Assembly: GCF_030252345.1 (NCBI RefSeq)
Contig: NZ_CP126980.1
Location: forward strand, 457,501-521,500
Source of the DNA: Actinoplanes oblitus
Lineage (GTDB): Bacteria; Actinomycetota; Actinomycetes; Mycobacteriales; Micromonosporaceae
Length of the DNA: 64,000 nucleotides
Direction: 5' to 3'
Shown here: piece after piece, positions 1-8,748 of the stretch
Numbering within the stretch: the stretch's first letter is position 1
How the letters are laid out: each line of letters starts with the position of its first letter
Notes under the pieces: generated by a model
What the model saw: the letters and a program-made list of their open reading frames with translations, nothing else
Database searches by the model: none
What the model was told of the DNA's origin: nothing
Translations under genes and position numbers: made by a program

Positions 1-624
<624 letters not shown>

Positions 625-725
625 ACCCTAAATTTTCTGCTTGCGTCCACTGTGTGATTCACAGCAAACGAACAACCACCCCGTGAACATGGTTTACGGG
701 TTGCTGGTTGGTTCTGCTGATGGCT

Positions 726-843
726 GTTTCGGTGGTCATAGCGGAGGGGAAACGCCCGGTTACATTCCGAACCCGGTAGCTAAGCCCTCCAGCGCCGATG
801 GTACTGCACTCGGGAGGGTGTGGGAGAGTAGGACGCCGCCGGA
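726..843 (+). rRNA. rrf: 5S ribosomal RNA
   Basis: The sequence begins GTTTCGGTGGTCATAGC and ends in GGACGCCGCCGGAC. It carries the conserved CCGAACCCGG and GCGCCGATGGTACTGC blocks of actinobacterial 5S rRNA. It follows the 23S tail by about 100 bp, the standard 16S-23S-5S order. No tRNA gene is visible in the 23S-5S spacer. Confidence 0.96.
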
Positions 844-854
844 CTCAACTTAAG

Positions 855-890
855 AAAAGGCCCACCCCATCATGGGGTGGGCCTTTTCTG
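855..890 (+). terminator. rRNA operon terminator
   Basis: An uninterrupted hairpin (AAAAGGCCCACCCCA / TGGGGTGGGCCTTTT) sits just after 5S rRNA and ends in a TTTT run. This is the usual intrinsic terminator at the end of an rrn operon. Confidence 0.95.
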
Positions 891-1017
891 TATTCAGGCG
901 GTCCTTGGCGGTGGCGATTCATGCCGAGGACTGATGCTCGTCAAGGCCAATCGAGTGACGGTGGCCCCTGTGGCGGCCAACGGGTGTGACCGTGAGGCCC
1001 TGGTCGGTATGCTTGGC

Positions 1018-1100
1018 GCGGGCCGTGACTGGCGCGTTCGGATGGTTGACCATCGGGGAGCGGCCTCGTCGAGACGACGACATGCCGTGCGCCTGGGCCT
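1018..1100 (+). promoter_or_regulatory. ZTP (pfl) riboswitch controlling glyA
   Basis: The leader contains the two conserved halves of the ZTP/pfl motif in order: GGGCCGTGACTGGCG (about 1019-1034) and CCATCGGGGAGCGGC (about 1050-1064), followed by the pseudoknot strand GCCGTGCGCCTGGGC (1084-1098). These riboswitches sense ZTP/ZMP, alarmones of low 10-formyl-THF, and are known upstream of purH, folD and glyA. No T-rich terminator lies between motif and gene. The GGGCCTC at 1095-1101 can pair with the GGAGGTCC that holds the glyA ribosome binding site, so control at translation is inferred. Confidence 0.88.
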
Positions 1101-1125
1101 CTTCACTACGTGATAGGGAGGTCCC

Positions 1126-2565
1126 ATGTCTGAAGCAAGCGCTGTTGAGCTCAACGCCGAATCGGTCGCTTTCCGATCCGCCCTCGAGGTGGTGCGGTCC
1201 GTCGAGCCGCGCATCGCCGACGCGATCGCCAAGGAGCTGACGGATCAGCGGGAGTCGCTGAAGCTGATCGCCAGTGAGAACTACGCCTCGCCGGCTGTTC
1301 TGCTCGCCATGGGTAACTGGATGTCCGACAAGTACGCCGAGGGCACCATCGGCCGCCGCTTCTACGCCGGCTGCCAGAACGTGGACACCGTCGAGTCGAT
1401 TGCCGTCGAGCACGCGAAGGCCCTGTTCGGGGCTCCGTACGCGTACGTCCAGCCGCACTCCGGCATCGACGCGAACCTGGTGGCGTACTGGGCGATCCTG
1501 GCCGACCGGGTCGAGGTGCCGTACCTGAAGAAGTTCGAGAAGCGGCAGATCAACGACCTGACCGACGCCGAGTGGGCGGAGCTGCGCCAGGCCTTCGGCA
1601 ACCAGCGTCTGCTGGGCATGTCGCTGGACGCCGGTGGTCACCTCACCCATGGGTTCCGGCCGAACATCTCCGGCAAGATGTTCGACCAGCGCTCCTACGG
1701 CGTGGACCCGGCGACCGGCCAGATCGACTACGCCGCGCTGCTGGAGACCGCCAAGGAGTTCAAGCCGGCGGTGATCGTCGGTGGCTACTCGGCGTACCCG
1801 CGCAAGGTGAACTTCGCCAAGATGCGGGAGATCGCCGACGCGGTCGGCGCGACGTTCATGGTCGACATGGCGCACTTCGCCGGTCTGGTCGCCGGTGGTG
1901 TGTTCACCGGGGACTACAACCCGATCCCGCACGCGCACATCGTCACCACCACCACCCACAAGAGCCTGCGTGGCCCGCGCGGTGGTGCGGTGTTCTGCCA
2001 GCCGGAGCTGTCGTCGCAGGTCGACCGCGGCTGCCCGATGGTGCTCGGTGGCCCGCTGCCGCACGTGATGGCCGCCAAGGCGATCGCGTTCGCCGAGGCC
2101 CGCCGGCCGGAGTTCGCGTCCTACGCCCAGCAGATCGTCACCAACAGCCAGGCGCTCGCCGAGGGGCTGCGCAAGCGGGGCGTGCAGCTGGTCTCCGGTG
2201 GCACCGACAACCACCTGGTGCTGATCGACGTGCACCCGTTCGGGCTGACCGGCCGGCAGGCCGAGCAGGCCCTGCTGGACAGCGGCATCGTCACCAACCG
2301 CAACGCGATCCCGTCCGACCCGAACGGCGCCTGGTACACCTCCGGCATCCGGGTCGGTACCCCGGCGCTGACCAGCCGCGGCCTCGGCGTGGCCGAGATG
2401 GACCAGATCGCCGAGCTGATCCACACCGTGCTGGCCGGCACCACCCCGGACCCGTCCTCGAAAGCCAAGTTCACCCTGGACCCGGCGCTCTCCGAGGGCG
2501 TCTCGAAGCAGGCCTCCGACCTGCTCGCTCCGTTCCCGCTCTACCCGTCGGTCAGCCTCGGCTGA
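1126..2565 (+). CDS. glyA: serine hydroxymethyltransferase
   Basis: This 479-residue PLP enzyme interconverts serine and glycine, loading one-carbon units onto tetrahydrofolate in the cytosol. The PLP lysine lies in the [14 protein letters not shown] motif at about K279. It is longer than the usual ~420 residues because of an insert around residues 125-170 ([13 protein letters not shown]... to GGHLTHG), a form known from other actinobacterial SHMTs. The ATG has a good AGGGAGG site at 1116-1122. The gene is monocistronic, preceded by a ZTP riboswitch and followed by a strong terminator, so expression should rise when folate one-carbon supply falls. Confidence 0.96.
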   Translation: MSEASAVELNAESVAFRSALEVVRSVEPRIADAIAKELTDQRESLKLIASENYASPAVLLAMGNWMSDKYAEGTIGRRFYAGCQNVDTVESIAVEHAKALFGAPYAYVQPHSGIDANLVAYWAILADRVEVPYLKKFEKRQINDLTDAEWAELRQAFGNQRLLGMSLDAGGHLTHGFRPNISGKMFDQRSYGVDPATGQIDYAALLETAKEFKPAVIVGGYSAYPRKVNFAKMREIADAVGATFMVDMAHFAGLVAGGVFTGDYNPIPHAHIVTTTTHKSLRGPRGGAVFCQPELSSQVDRGCPMVLGGPLPHVMAAKAIAFAEARRPEFASYAQQIVTNSQALAEGLRKRGVQLVSGGTDNHLVLIDVHPFGLTGRQAEQALLDSGIVTNRNAIPSDPNGAWYTSGIRVGTPALTSRGLGVAEMDQIAELIHTVLAGTTPDPSSKAKFTLDPALSEGVSKQASDLLAPFPLYPSVSLG

Positions 2566-2580
2566 CGCCGGCAACTCCGG

Positions 2581-2622
2581 AACCCGTCGTAGCCGTGACT
2601 CGGCTACGGCGGGTTCTTTTTC
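2581..2622 (+). terminator. glyA intrinsic terminator
   Basis: A 15-bp stem (AACCCGTCGTAGCCG / CGGCTACGGCGGGTT, one G-T pair, 5-nt loop) is followed by TCTTTTTCT, a textbook rho-independent terminator 16 bp after the glyA stop. Confidence 0.95.
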
Positions 2623-2873
2623 TGCGCCGGGCTGGGCGGATGCTCCGTATGCGTACCGAAAGCGTGTTTTAGCGAGACGAGCCGGAACCGGTTTCGGAAG
2701 AGCTGTTATCGCCTGCCGTGAATCTCGTCGTGGGTTGCGGGATCACCGCCTTGATCAGGTGAAACGCTGCGGGCGGTGAGGCGGAGAGATCGATTTCACG
2801 GTTCTTCGGTACCGGTTCCGGAACCTCGCAACATCCTGGACATCAATCGGTAACGACTCTTAGCGTCGTGGCC

Positions 2874-2891
2874 TGGGTGAGCGCTCTCCCA
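2874..2891. promoter_or_regulatory. LacI-type operator upstream of the secreted beta-helix gene
   Basis: TGGGTGAGCGCTCTCCCA is an 18-bp palindrome broken at a single pair. It closely resembles the TGGGAGCGCTCCCA boxes bound by CebR-type LacI regulators of polysaccharide genes in streptomycetes. It lies 55 bp before the ATG at 2946. The rest of the gene-free stretch 2623-2945 holds only an 11-bp inverted pair (CCGGAACCGGT near 2682 and ACCGGTTCCGG near 2812) and a short AGGAGA Shine-Dalgarno; I see no gene in it. Confidence 0.6.
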
Positions 2892-2945
2892 TCGCCAAGT
2901 CCCCACGTGCTTGTGCCCCTCCCGTCCCTCCCCTAGGAGACCCCC

Positions 2946-5141
2946 ATGAGACGCTCCCGCTGGCGGAGCGGCGCGATCGTTGGCGTGACAGCCGCGGTCG
3001 TCGCCGGTTATGCCGCCATCACCATGACCGGAGCCTCGGCCGCCGAGACGCTGCTGTCGCAGGGCAAGCCCGCGACCGCCTCGTCCACCGAGGCGGCCGG
3101 CGCCTACCTCGCCTCGGAAGCCGTCGACGGCAACACCGGCAGCCGCTGGTCGTCCGCCTTCTCCGACCCGCAGTGGCTCCAGGTGGACCTGGGCAGCTCG
3201 CAGTCGATCAGCCGAGTCGAGCTGAACTGGGAGACAGCGGCCGCCAAGGCGTTCCAGATCCAGGTCTCGGACAACGCGTCCAGCTGGACGTCGATCTACT
3301 CGACCACCACGTCGACCGGTGGCAACCAGAACCTCAGCGTCAGCGGCACCGGCCGCTACGTGCGGATGTACGGCACCCAGCGGACCACCGGCTACGGCTA
3401 CTCGCTCTGGGAGTTCAAGGTGTACGGCGGCGGGACCACCACGCCGACCTCGCCGACCCCGTCGACGACGCCGTCCGGCCCGGCCCTGCCCGGCGGCGGC
3501 AGCCTCGGTGCCCAGGTCACCGTCTTCGACCCGAGCATGTCGAGCGCGACCATCCAGGCGCAGGCCGACGCGATCTTCAAGCAGCAGGAGACCAACCAGT
3601 TCGGCACCCAGCGCAACCTGCTGGCGTTCAAGCCGGGCACCTACAACGGCCTGAACATCCAGGTCGGGTTCAACACCTCGGTAATCGGTCTCGGTCAGAA
3701 CCCGCAGGAGGTGCGGATCAACGGGGACATCACCGTCGACGCCGGCTGGATGGCCGGCAACGCCACCCAGAACTTCTGGCGGTCGGTGGAGAACATCTCG
3801 CTGTACCCGGTCTCCGGCGCCGACCGCTGGGCGGTCTCACAGGCGGCCCCGTTCCGCCGGATGGACGTGCACGGTGACCTGAACCTGGCGCCGAACGGTT
3901 ACGGCTGGGCGTCCGGCGGCTACATCGCCGACACCCGGATCAGCGGGGTCGAGGGGCAGTACTCGCAGCAGCAGTGGTTCACCCGCAACAGCCAGATCGG
4001 CTCGAACTCCAACGCGGTGTGGAACCAGACCTTCGTCGGCGTGCAGGGCGCTCCGGCGAACAGCTTCCCGAATCCGCCGTACACCACCATCGGCAGCACC
4101 CCGGTGATCCGGGAGAAGCCGTACCTGTACCTCAACGGCAGCGACTACGCGGTCTTCGTGCCCAGCCTGTCGACCAACTCGTCCGGTGTCAGCTGGGCGA
4201 ACGGCAACACCCCGGGCACCAGCATCCCGCTCTCGCAGTTCTACGTGGCCAAGCCGGGCGACAGCGCGGCGACGATCAACCAGGCGCTGGCACAGGGCCT
4301 CAACCTGATCTTCCAGCCGGGCGTCTACCACGTGAACCAGACGATCAACGTGACCCGGGCGAACACCGTGGTCATGGGTCTCGGCTACGCGACGATCATC
4401 CCGGACGGTGGCGTCACCCCGATGCAGGTGGCCGATGTGGACGGCGTGAAGGTGGCCGGCCTGCTCTTCGACGCGGGCACCACCAACTCGGCGAACCTGC
4501 TCGTGATCGGCCCGAACGGCTCGTCGGCGAACCACGCGGCGAACCCGACCACCGTGCAGGACGTGTTCTTCCGGATCGGCGGCTCGATCGCCGGCAAGGC
4601 CACCAACAGCCTGCTGGTGAACAGCAACAACACGATCATCGACCACATCTGGGCGTGGCGGGCCGACCACGGCAACGCCGGCACCTACGGCTGGACGATC
4701 AACACGGCCGACAGCGGGCTGATCGTGAACGGTCAGAACGTGACAGCGTACGGCCTGTTCGTCGAGCACTACCAGAAATACGAGGTGGTGTGGAACGGCA
4801 ACGGCGGCAAGACCTTCTTCCTGCAGAACGAGCAGCCGTACGACCCGCCGTCGCAGTCGGCCTGGCGCAGCGGCGCCAACGGGTACGCGGCGTACAAGGT
4901 GGCCGACTCGGTGACCAGCCACGAGGCGTGGGGGCTGGGCAGCTACTGCTACTTCAACGTGGACCCGAGCATCCACTCCAACAGCGGCTTCGAGGTGCCG
5001 GTGAACTCCGGCGTCAAGCTGCACGACCTGCTGACCGTGTCGCTCGGCGGCAACGGCGTGATCGACCACGTCGTCAACAACACCGGCGCCGCGGCGCAGG
5101 GCACCGCGACCGTCCCGGTCTACCTGAACAGCTTCAACTGA
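2946..5141 (+). CDS. secreted discoidin (F5/8 type C) plus parallel beta-helix protein
   Basis: 731 residues. A signal peptide (about 1-33, cut after GASA) leads into an F5/8 type C/CBM32-like sugar-binding domain (about 36-160, with SRWSSAFSDPQWLQVDLG). A Thr/Pro/Ser linker (about 164-178) follows, then a large C-terminal domain rich in Asn/Gly turns (LNLIFQPGVYHVNQTINV, GLGYATIIPDGG) typical of a two-lobed right-handed parallel beta-helix. Homologous proteins in Streptomyces are often mislabelled 'adenylyl cyclase' or 'coagulation factor 5/8'. The fold and export suggest a polysaccharide-active enzyme, resembling GH55-like glucanases in general plan, but no catalytic residues can be assigned. 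A LacI-type box upstream fits sugar-controlled expression. Confidence 0.8.
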   Translation: MRRSRWRSGAIVGVTAAVVAGYAAITMTGASAAETLLSQGKPATASSTEAAGAYLASEAVDGNTGSRWSSAFSDPQWLQVDLGSSQSISRVELNWETAAAKAFQIQVSDNASSWTSIYSTTTSTGGNQNLSVSGTGRYVRMYGTQRTTGYGYSLWEFKVYGGGTTTPTSPTPSTTPSGPALPGGGSLGAQVTVFDPSMSSATIQAQADAIFKQQETNQFGTQRNLLAFKPGTYNGLNIQVGFNTSVIGLGQNPQEVRINGDITVDAGWMAGNATQNFWRSVENISLYPVSGADRWAVSQAAPFRRMDVHGDLNLAPNGYGWASGGYIADTRISGVEGQYSQQQWFTRNSQIGSNSNAVWNQTFVGVQGAPANSFPNPPYTTIGSTPVIREKPYLYLNGSDYAVFVPSLSTNSSGVSWANGNTPGTSIPLSQFYVAKPGDSAATINQALAQGLNLIFQPGVYHVNQTINVTRANTVVMGLGYATIIPDGGVTPMQVADVDGVKVAGLLFDAGTTNSANLLVIGPNGSSANHAANPTTVQDVFFRIGGSIAGKATNSLLVNSNNTIIDHIWAWRADHGNAGTYGWTINTADSGLIVNGQNVTAYGLFVEHYQKYEVVWNGNGGKTFFLQNEQPYDPPSQSAWRSGANGYAAYKVADSVTSHEAWGLGSYCYFNVDPSIHSNSGFEVPVNSGVKLHDLLTVSLGGNGVIDHVVNNTGAAAQGTATVPVYLNSFN

Positions 5142-5154
5142 TCGAGCGGTGAAC

Positions 5155-5190
5155 GATCGGGGGTCGCCGTCCGGCGACCCCCGATCACTT
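5155..5190. terminator. terminator after the beta-helix gene
   Basis: A 14-bp stem (GATCGGGGGTCGCC / GGCGACCCCCGATC, loop GTCC) begins 14 bp after the stop at 5141 and is followed by ACTTTGTG. It separates the beta-helix gene from the frc promoter. Confidence 0.85.
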
Positions 5191-5204
5191 TGTGCAATGT
5201 CGTG

Positions 5205-5247
5205 TTGACACCGTGCAGTCGGGGGCGTCTACTCCAAGGCAACGTTG
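5205..5247 (+). promoter_or_regulatory. sigma-70 promoter and LacI-like operator of frcBCA
   Basis: A perfect -35 TTGACA (5205-5210) is 17 bp from a TCTACT -10 (5228-5233). Seven bases further lies CAACGTTG (5240-5247), a short palindrome with the central CG typical of LacI-family half-sites, placed where a repressor would cover the transcription start. Promoter placement is by eye; the operator role is inferred. Confidence 0.5.
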
Positions 5248-5270
5248 TCCCTCGATGTAGCGGAGGCGAC

Positions 5271-6293
5271 ATGCGCAGGCTGACGGCGGTCGTGGGCTGC
5301 GTGACGCTGGTGCTGGCCGGCGCCGCCTGCAACCGGGGCACCGGGGAGCCGGTGGTCGGGCTGATCACCAAGACCGACACCAACCCGTTCTTCGTGACCA
5401 TGAAACACGGCGCCCAGCAGGCGGCCGACCAGCAGGGGCTGGACCTGCTCACCTTCGCCGGCAAGGTGGACGGCGACAACGAGGCCCAGGTGCAGGCGAT
5501 CGAGAACCTCATCTCGTTCGGCGCGGAGGGCTTCCTGATCACGCCGAACGACTCGAAGGCGATAGTTCCCTCGCTGGACCGGGCGCACAAGGCGGGCATG
5601 CTGGTGATCGCGCTGGACACCCCGGTCGATCCGCCGGACGCCGCCGACGCCACCTTCGCCACCGACAACTACCAGGCCGGGAAGCTGATCGGCGAGTGGG
5701 CCAAGGCGAAGTTCGCCAAGGGCGGCAAGACCGCCAAGATCGCGATGCTCGACCTCAACCCGAACCAGGTCTCCGTGGACGTCAAGCGGGACCAGGGCTT
5801 CCTCGAGGGGTTCGGGATACCGAACGGCGACCCGAACCGGATCGGCGACGAGAACGATCCGCGGATCTCCGGGCACGACGTCACCGACGGCAACGAGGAG
5901 GGCGGGCGTACCGCGATGGAGAACCTGCTTCAGAAGGATCCGTCGATCAACCTGGTCTACACGATCAACGAGCCGGCGGCGGCCGGCGCCTATCAGGCGC
6001 TCAAGGCGGCCGGTAAGGACAAGGACGTCACCATCGTGTCGATCGACGGCGGTTGCCCGGGCGTCGACAACGTGACGAACGGCGTCATCGGGGCCACCTC
6101 GATGCAGTTCCCGATCAAGATGGCCCAGCTCGGCGTCGAGGCGATCGCGACGTACGCCAAGGACGGCACCAAGCCACAGAACACCGCCGGCAAGGACTTC
6201 GTCGACACCGGCGTCCAGTTGATCACCGACGACCCGCAGGCCGGCGTGGAGGCGAAGGACTCCGCGTGGGGCAAGCAGAACTGCTGGGGGTGA
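5271..6293 (+). CDS. frcB: fructose-type sugar ABC transporter, substrate-binding lipoprotein
   Basis: 340 residues of the ribose/fructose periplasmic-binding family (Peripla_BP_4). The start at 5271 gives a lipoprotein signal (MRRLTAVVG... LAGAAC) and has GGAGG 5 bp upstream; an in-frame earlier ATG would spoil it. The mature protein begins with [19 protein letters not shown], the signature stretch of FrcB fructose-binding proteins, and keeps [13 protein letters not shown] and SIDGGCPG sugar-site loops. It is the first gene of frcB-frcC-frcA. Fructose as substrate is inferred from family resemblance; another ketose or hexose is possible. Confidence 0.85.
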   Translation: MRRLTAVVGCVTLVLAGAACNRGTGEPVVGLITKTDTNPFFVTMKHGAQQAADQQGLDLLTFAGKVDGDNEAQVQAIENLISFGAEGFLITPNDSKAIVPSLDRAHKAGMLVIALDTPVDPPDAADATFATDNYQAGKLIGEWAKAKFAKGGKTAKIAMLDLNPNQVSVDVKRDQGFLEGFGIPNGDPNRIGDENDPRISGHDVTDGNEEGGRTAMENLLQKDPSINLVYTINEPAAAGAYQALKAAGKDKDVTIVSIDGGCPGVDNVTNGVIGATSMQFPIKMAQLGVEAIATYAKDGTKPQNTAGKDFVDTGVQLITDDPQAGVEAKDSAWGKQNCWG

Positions 6294-6298
6294 GCTCC

Positions 6299-7306
6299 AT
6301 GACGGCCACCGACTTCGACGTACGCCGGCACGACTCGCTGGGCCTGCGCGTGCAGCACACCCTGCACGGCAATCCGGTGCTCGGGCCACTGGCGGTACTG
6401 ATCCTGGCGATCATCGCCTTCTCGATCGTCAACACCCGGTTCTTCGCGGCGGCCAACCTGTCGCTGGTGCTCCTGCAGGTCACCGTGATCGCCACCATCG
6501 CGCTCGGCCAGACGTTGATCATCCTGACCGCCGGCATCGACCTGTCGGCCGGCGCCATCGCGGTCTTCTCCTCGGTGCTGATGGCCCAGTTCTGCGTCAA
6601 GGCCGGGATGCCCGGAGTGCTCGCGCTGCTGCTCGGTTTCGCCTGCGGTACCGCGATGGGCGCGATCAACGGGATGCTGGTCACCCGGATCAAGCTGCCA
6701 CCGTTCATCGTCACGCTCGGCACGCTCACCATCTTCTTCTCGCTGAACTCGGTGGTCAGCAACAGCGAGACGGTGCGCGGCTCGGACATGCCGGGCCTGA
6801 TGACCTGGACCGGTGACGCCATCGCGATCGGCGGCTTCCAGCTCAGCTACGGCTCGATCATCATGCTGTTGCTGTTCGGGTTCTTCTACTACACGCTGGC
6901 GCGGACGGCGTGGGGCAAACACGTCTACGCCACCGGGGACGACGTGGAGGCGGCCCGGCTGGCCGGTATCCGTACCGGAAGAGTGCTCTTCTCGGTCTAC
7001 ACGGTGGCCGGTCTGCTCTATGCGATCGGTGGCTGGATCCTGATCGGCCGGCTCGCCTCGGCCAGCCCGAACGTCGGCACCGAGTACAACCTGGACTCGA
7101 TCACCGCTGTGGTGCTCGGCGGGACCAGCCTGTTCGGCGGGCGCGGCGGAGTGATCGGCACCCTGATCGGCGCGCTCATCGTGGGGGTCTTCCGCAACGG
7201 GTTGCAGCTGGCCGGCGTCGCCGTGGTCTGGCAGGGCTTCGCCGTCGGCCTGCTGGTGCTGATCGCGGTCTCGCTCGACCAGTGGATCAGGAAGGTGAAG
7301 GGATGA
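6299..7306 (+). CDS. frcC: fructose-type sugar ABC transporter, permease
   Basis: 335 residues, BPD_transp_2 (RbsC-like) family, with eight to ten hydrophobic segments, the QTLIILTAGIDLSAGAI stretch and the SITAVVLGGTSLFGGRGG motif near the C-terminus that mark this permease family. The ATG at 6299 lies 6 bp past the frcB stop and has GGGGGTGAG upstream; a GTG at 6290 overlapping that stop is an alternative. It forms the membrane channel of the importer with FrcA. The order binding protein-permease-ATPase matches known frcBCA operons. Confidence 0.9.
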   Translation: MTATDFDVRRHDSLGLRVQHTLHGNPVLGPLAVLILAIIAFSIVNTRFFAAANLSLVLLQVTVIATIALGQTLIILTAGIDLSAGAIAVFSSVLMAQFCVKAGMPGVLALLLGFACGTAMGAINGMLVTRIKLPPFIVTLGTLTIFFSLNSVVSNSETVRGSDMPGLMTWTGDAIAIGGFQLSYGSIIMLLLFGFFYYTLARTAWGKHVYATGDDVEAARLAGIRTGRVLFSVYTVAGLLYAIGGWILIGRLASASPNVGTEYNLDSITAVVLGGTSLFGGRGGVIGTLIGALIVGVFRNGLQLAGVAVVWQGFAVGLLVLIAVSLDQWIRKVKG

Positions 7307-8085
7307 CCGCGCCGGTTCTGCAAGCCAAGGGCCTTACCAAGAGGTACGGCCGGGTGGTCGCCATCGACGGCAGCGACCTGGAGCTGATGCCGGGCGAGAT
7401 CCTGGCGGTGATCGGGGACAACGGCGCCGGCAAGTCCAGCCTGATCAAGGCGCTGTCCGGGGCGCTGATCCCGGACCGCGGGGAGATCCTGCTGGACGGC
7501 GCGCCGGTCAGCTTCCGCAACCCGATGGAGGCCCGCGAGGCGGGCATCGAGACGGTCTACCAGACCCTGGCCGTCGCGCCCGGCCTGGACATCGCCGACA
7601 ACCTGTTCCTCGGCCGCGAGCAGCGCCGCCCCGGCCCGCTCGGCTCGGTCTTCCGGATGCTGGACCGCAAGCGGATGCGCGACGAGGCGGCCCGGCACAT
7701 GAGCGAGCTGGGCGTGGCCACCCTGCAGAACATCGGGCAGGCCGTCGAGTCGCTCTCCGGCGGCCAGCGGCAGGCGGTCGCGGTGGCCCGGGCCGCGGCG
7801 TTCGGCAGCAAGGTGGTGATCCTCGACGAGCCGACAGCGGCACTCGGCGTCAAGGAGGGCAACCGGGTGCTCCAGCTGATCCGTGACGTCCGGGATCGCG
7901 GGCTGCCGGTGATCCTGATCAGCCACAACATGCCGCACGTCTTCGAGGTGGCGGACCGGATCCACATCCAGCGGCTGGGCCGCCGGATCGCGGTGATCAC
8001 CCCGTCCTCGCACTCGATGTCGGACGCTGTGGCGATCATGACCGGCGCCGCCCCGCCACCCGGCGCGGAGAAGCTGTCAGTGTGA
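7303..8085 (+). CDS. frcA: fructose-type sugar ABC transporter, single-domain ATPase
   Basis: 260 residues with one ATPase domain: Walker A GDNGAGKSS, signature LSGGQRQ, Walker B VVILDEPTAAL and the H-loop histidine in LISHNMPH. Ribose-type importers normally use a ~500-residue double ATPase (RbsA); the short single-domain form is the FrcA pattern, supporting the fructose assignment. ATG overlaps the frcC stop (ATGA), so the two are translationally coupled. The 3' end overlaps the convergent response-regulator gene by 9 bp. Confidence 0.9.
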   Translation: MTAPVLQAKGLTKRYGRVVAIDGSDLELMPGEILAVIGDNGAGKSSLIKALSGALIPDRGEILLDGAPVSFRNPMEAREAGIETVYQTLAVAPGLDIADNLFLGREQRRPGPLGSVFRMLDRKRMRDEAARHMSELGVATLQNIGQAVESLSGGQRQAVAVARAAAFGSKVVILDEPTAALGVKEGNRVLQLIRDVRDRGLPVILISHNMPHVFEVADRIHIQRLGRRIAVITPSSHSMSDAVAIMTGAAPPPGAEKLSV

Positions 8086-8748
8086 CCCGCTCGGGCGGAT
8101 CAGCCCGGCCTCGTAAGCGGCGATCACCAGCTGCGCCCGATCGTGCGCGCCGAGCTTGGTCATCGTGCGGTTGACATGCGTCTTCACCGTGTGCGGGCTG
8201 ATCGTCAGGTGCTCCGCGATGCCGTCGTTGGACAGGCCCGAGCCGACCAGCAGCAGCACCTCGCGCTCCCGGTCGGTGAGCTCGGCCAGGCGTTCCGGGA
8301 CGGGCGCGGCGCCGTGCTCCGGGCGGGCCAGGTACCGCGCGATCAGGCTGCGGGTGGCGGCCGGGGTGAGCAGGGCGTCGCCGCGGTGCACCACCTCGAC
8401 GGCGTGCAGCAGCTCGGCCGGTTCGGCGCTCTTGCCGAGGAAGCCGCTCGCCCCGCAGCGGAGGGCGGCGAAGACGTACTCGTCGATCTCGAACGTGGTC
8501 AGGATCAGCACCCGGACGCCGGCCAGCGCCGGGTCGCCGGTGATCAGGCGGGTGGCGGCCAGGCCGTCCAGCTCGGGCATCCGGATGTCCATCAGCAGCA
8601 CGTCGGCCCCGGGGGAGCGGGCCAGCTCGACCGCCTCGTGCCCGGTGCGCGCGGTGCCGGCCACCGTCATGCCGGGAGTGGCCTCGATGAGCGTGGCGAA
8701 GCTCGCCACCAGCAGCGGCTGATCATCGGCGAGACCGACTCTGATCAT
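8077..8748 (-). CDS. NarL/LuxR-family response regulator
   Basis: 223 residues. Receiver domain with the acidic pocket (ADD at 7-9), phospho-acceptor D54 in LLMDIRMPEL and conserved lysine in GKSAEP, then a C-terminal LuxR-type helix-turn-helix (LTDREREVLLLVGSGLSNDGIAEHL, about 158-210). It is the cognate partner of the kinase immediately upstream, whose stop it overlaps (ATGA). Target genes are unknown; the divergent ABC-2 transporter next to the pair is the obvious candidate. Confidence 0.93.
   Translation of the reverse strand: MIRVGLADDQPLLVASFATLIEATPGMTVAGTARTGHEAVELARSPGADVLLMDIRMPELDGLAATRLITGDPALAGVRVLILTTFEIDEYVFAALRCGASGFLGKSAEPAELLHAVEVVHRGDALLTPAATRSLIARYLARPEHGAAPVPERLAELTDREREVLLLVGSGLSNDGIAEHLTISPHTVKTHVNRTMTKLGAHDRAQLVIAAYEAGLIRPSGSH

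Noticed and set aside
919..2574. A 551-codon minus-strand frame over glyA
   Set aside because: It is antisense to glyA and its riboswitch with typical GC-shadow composition.
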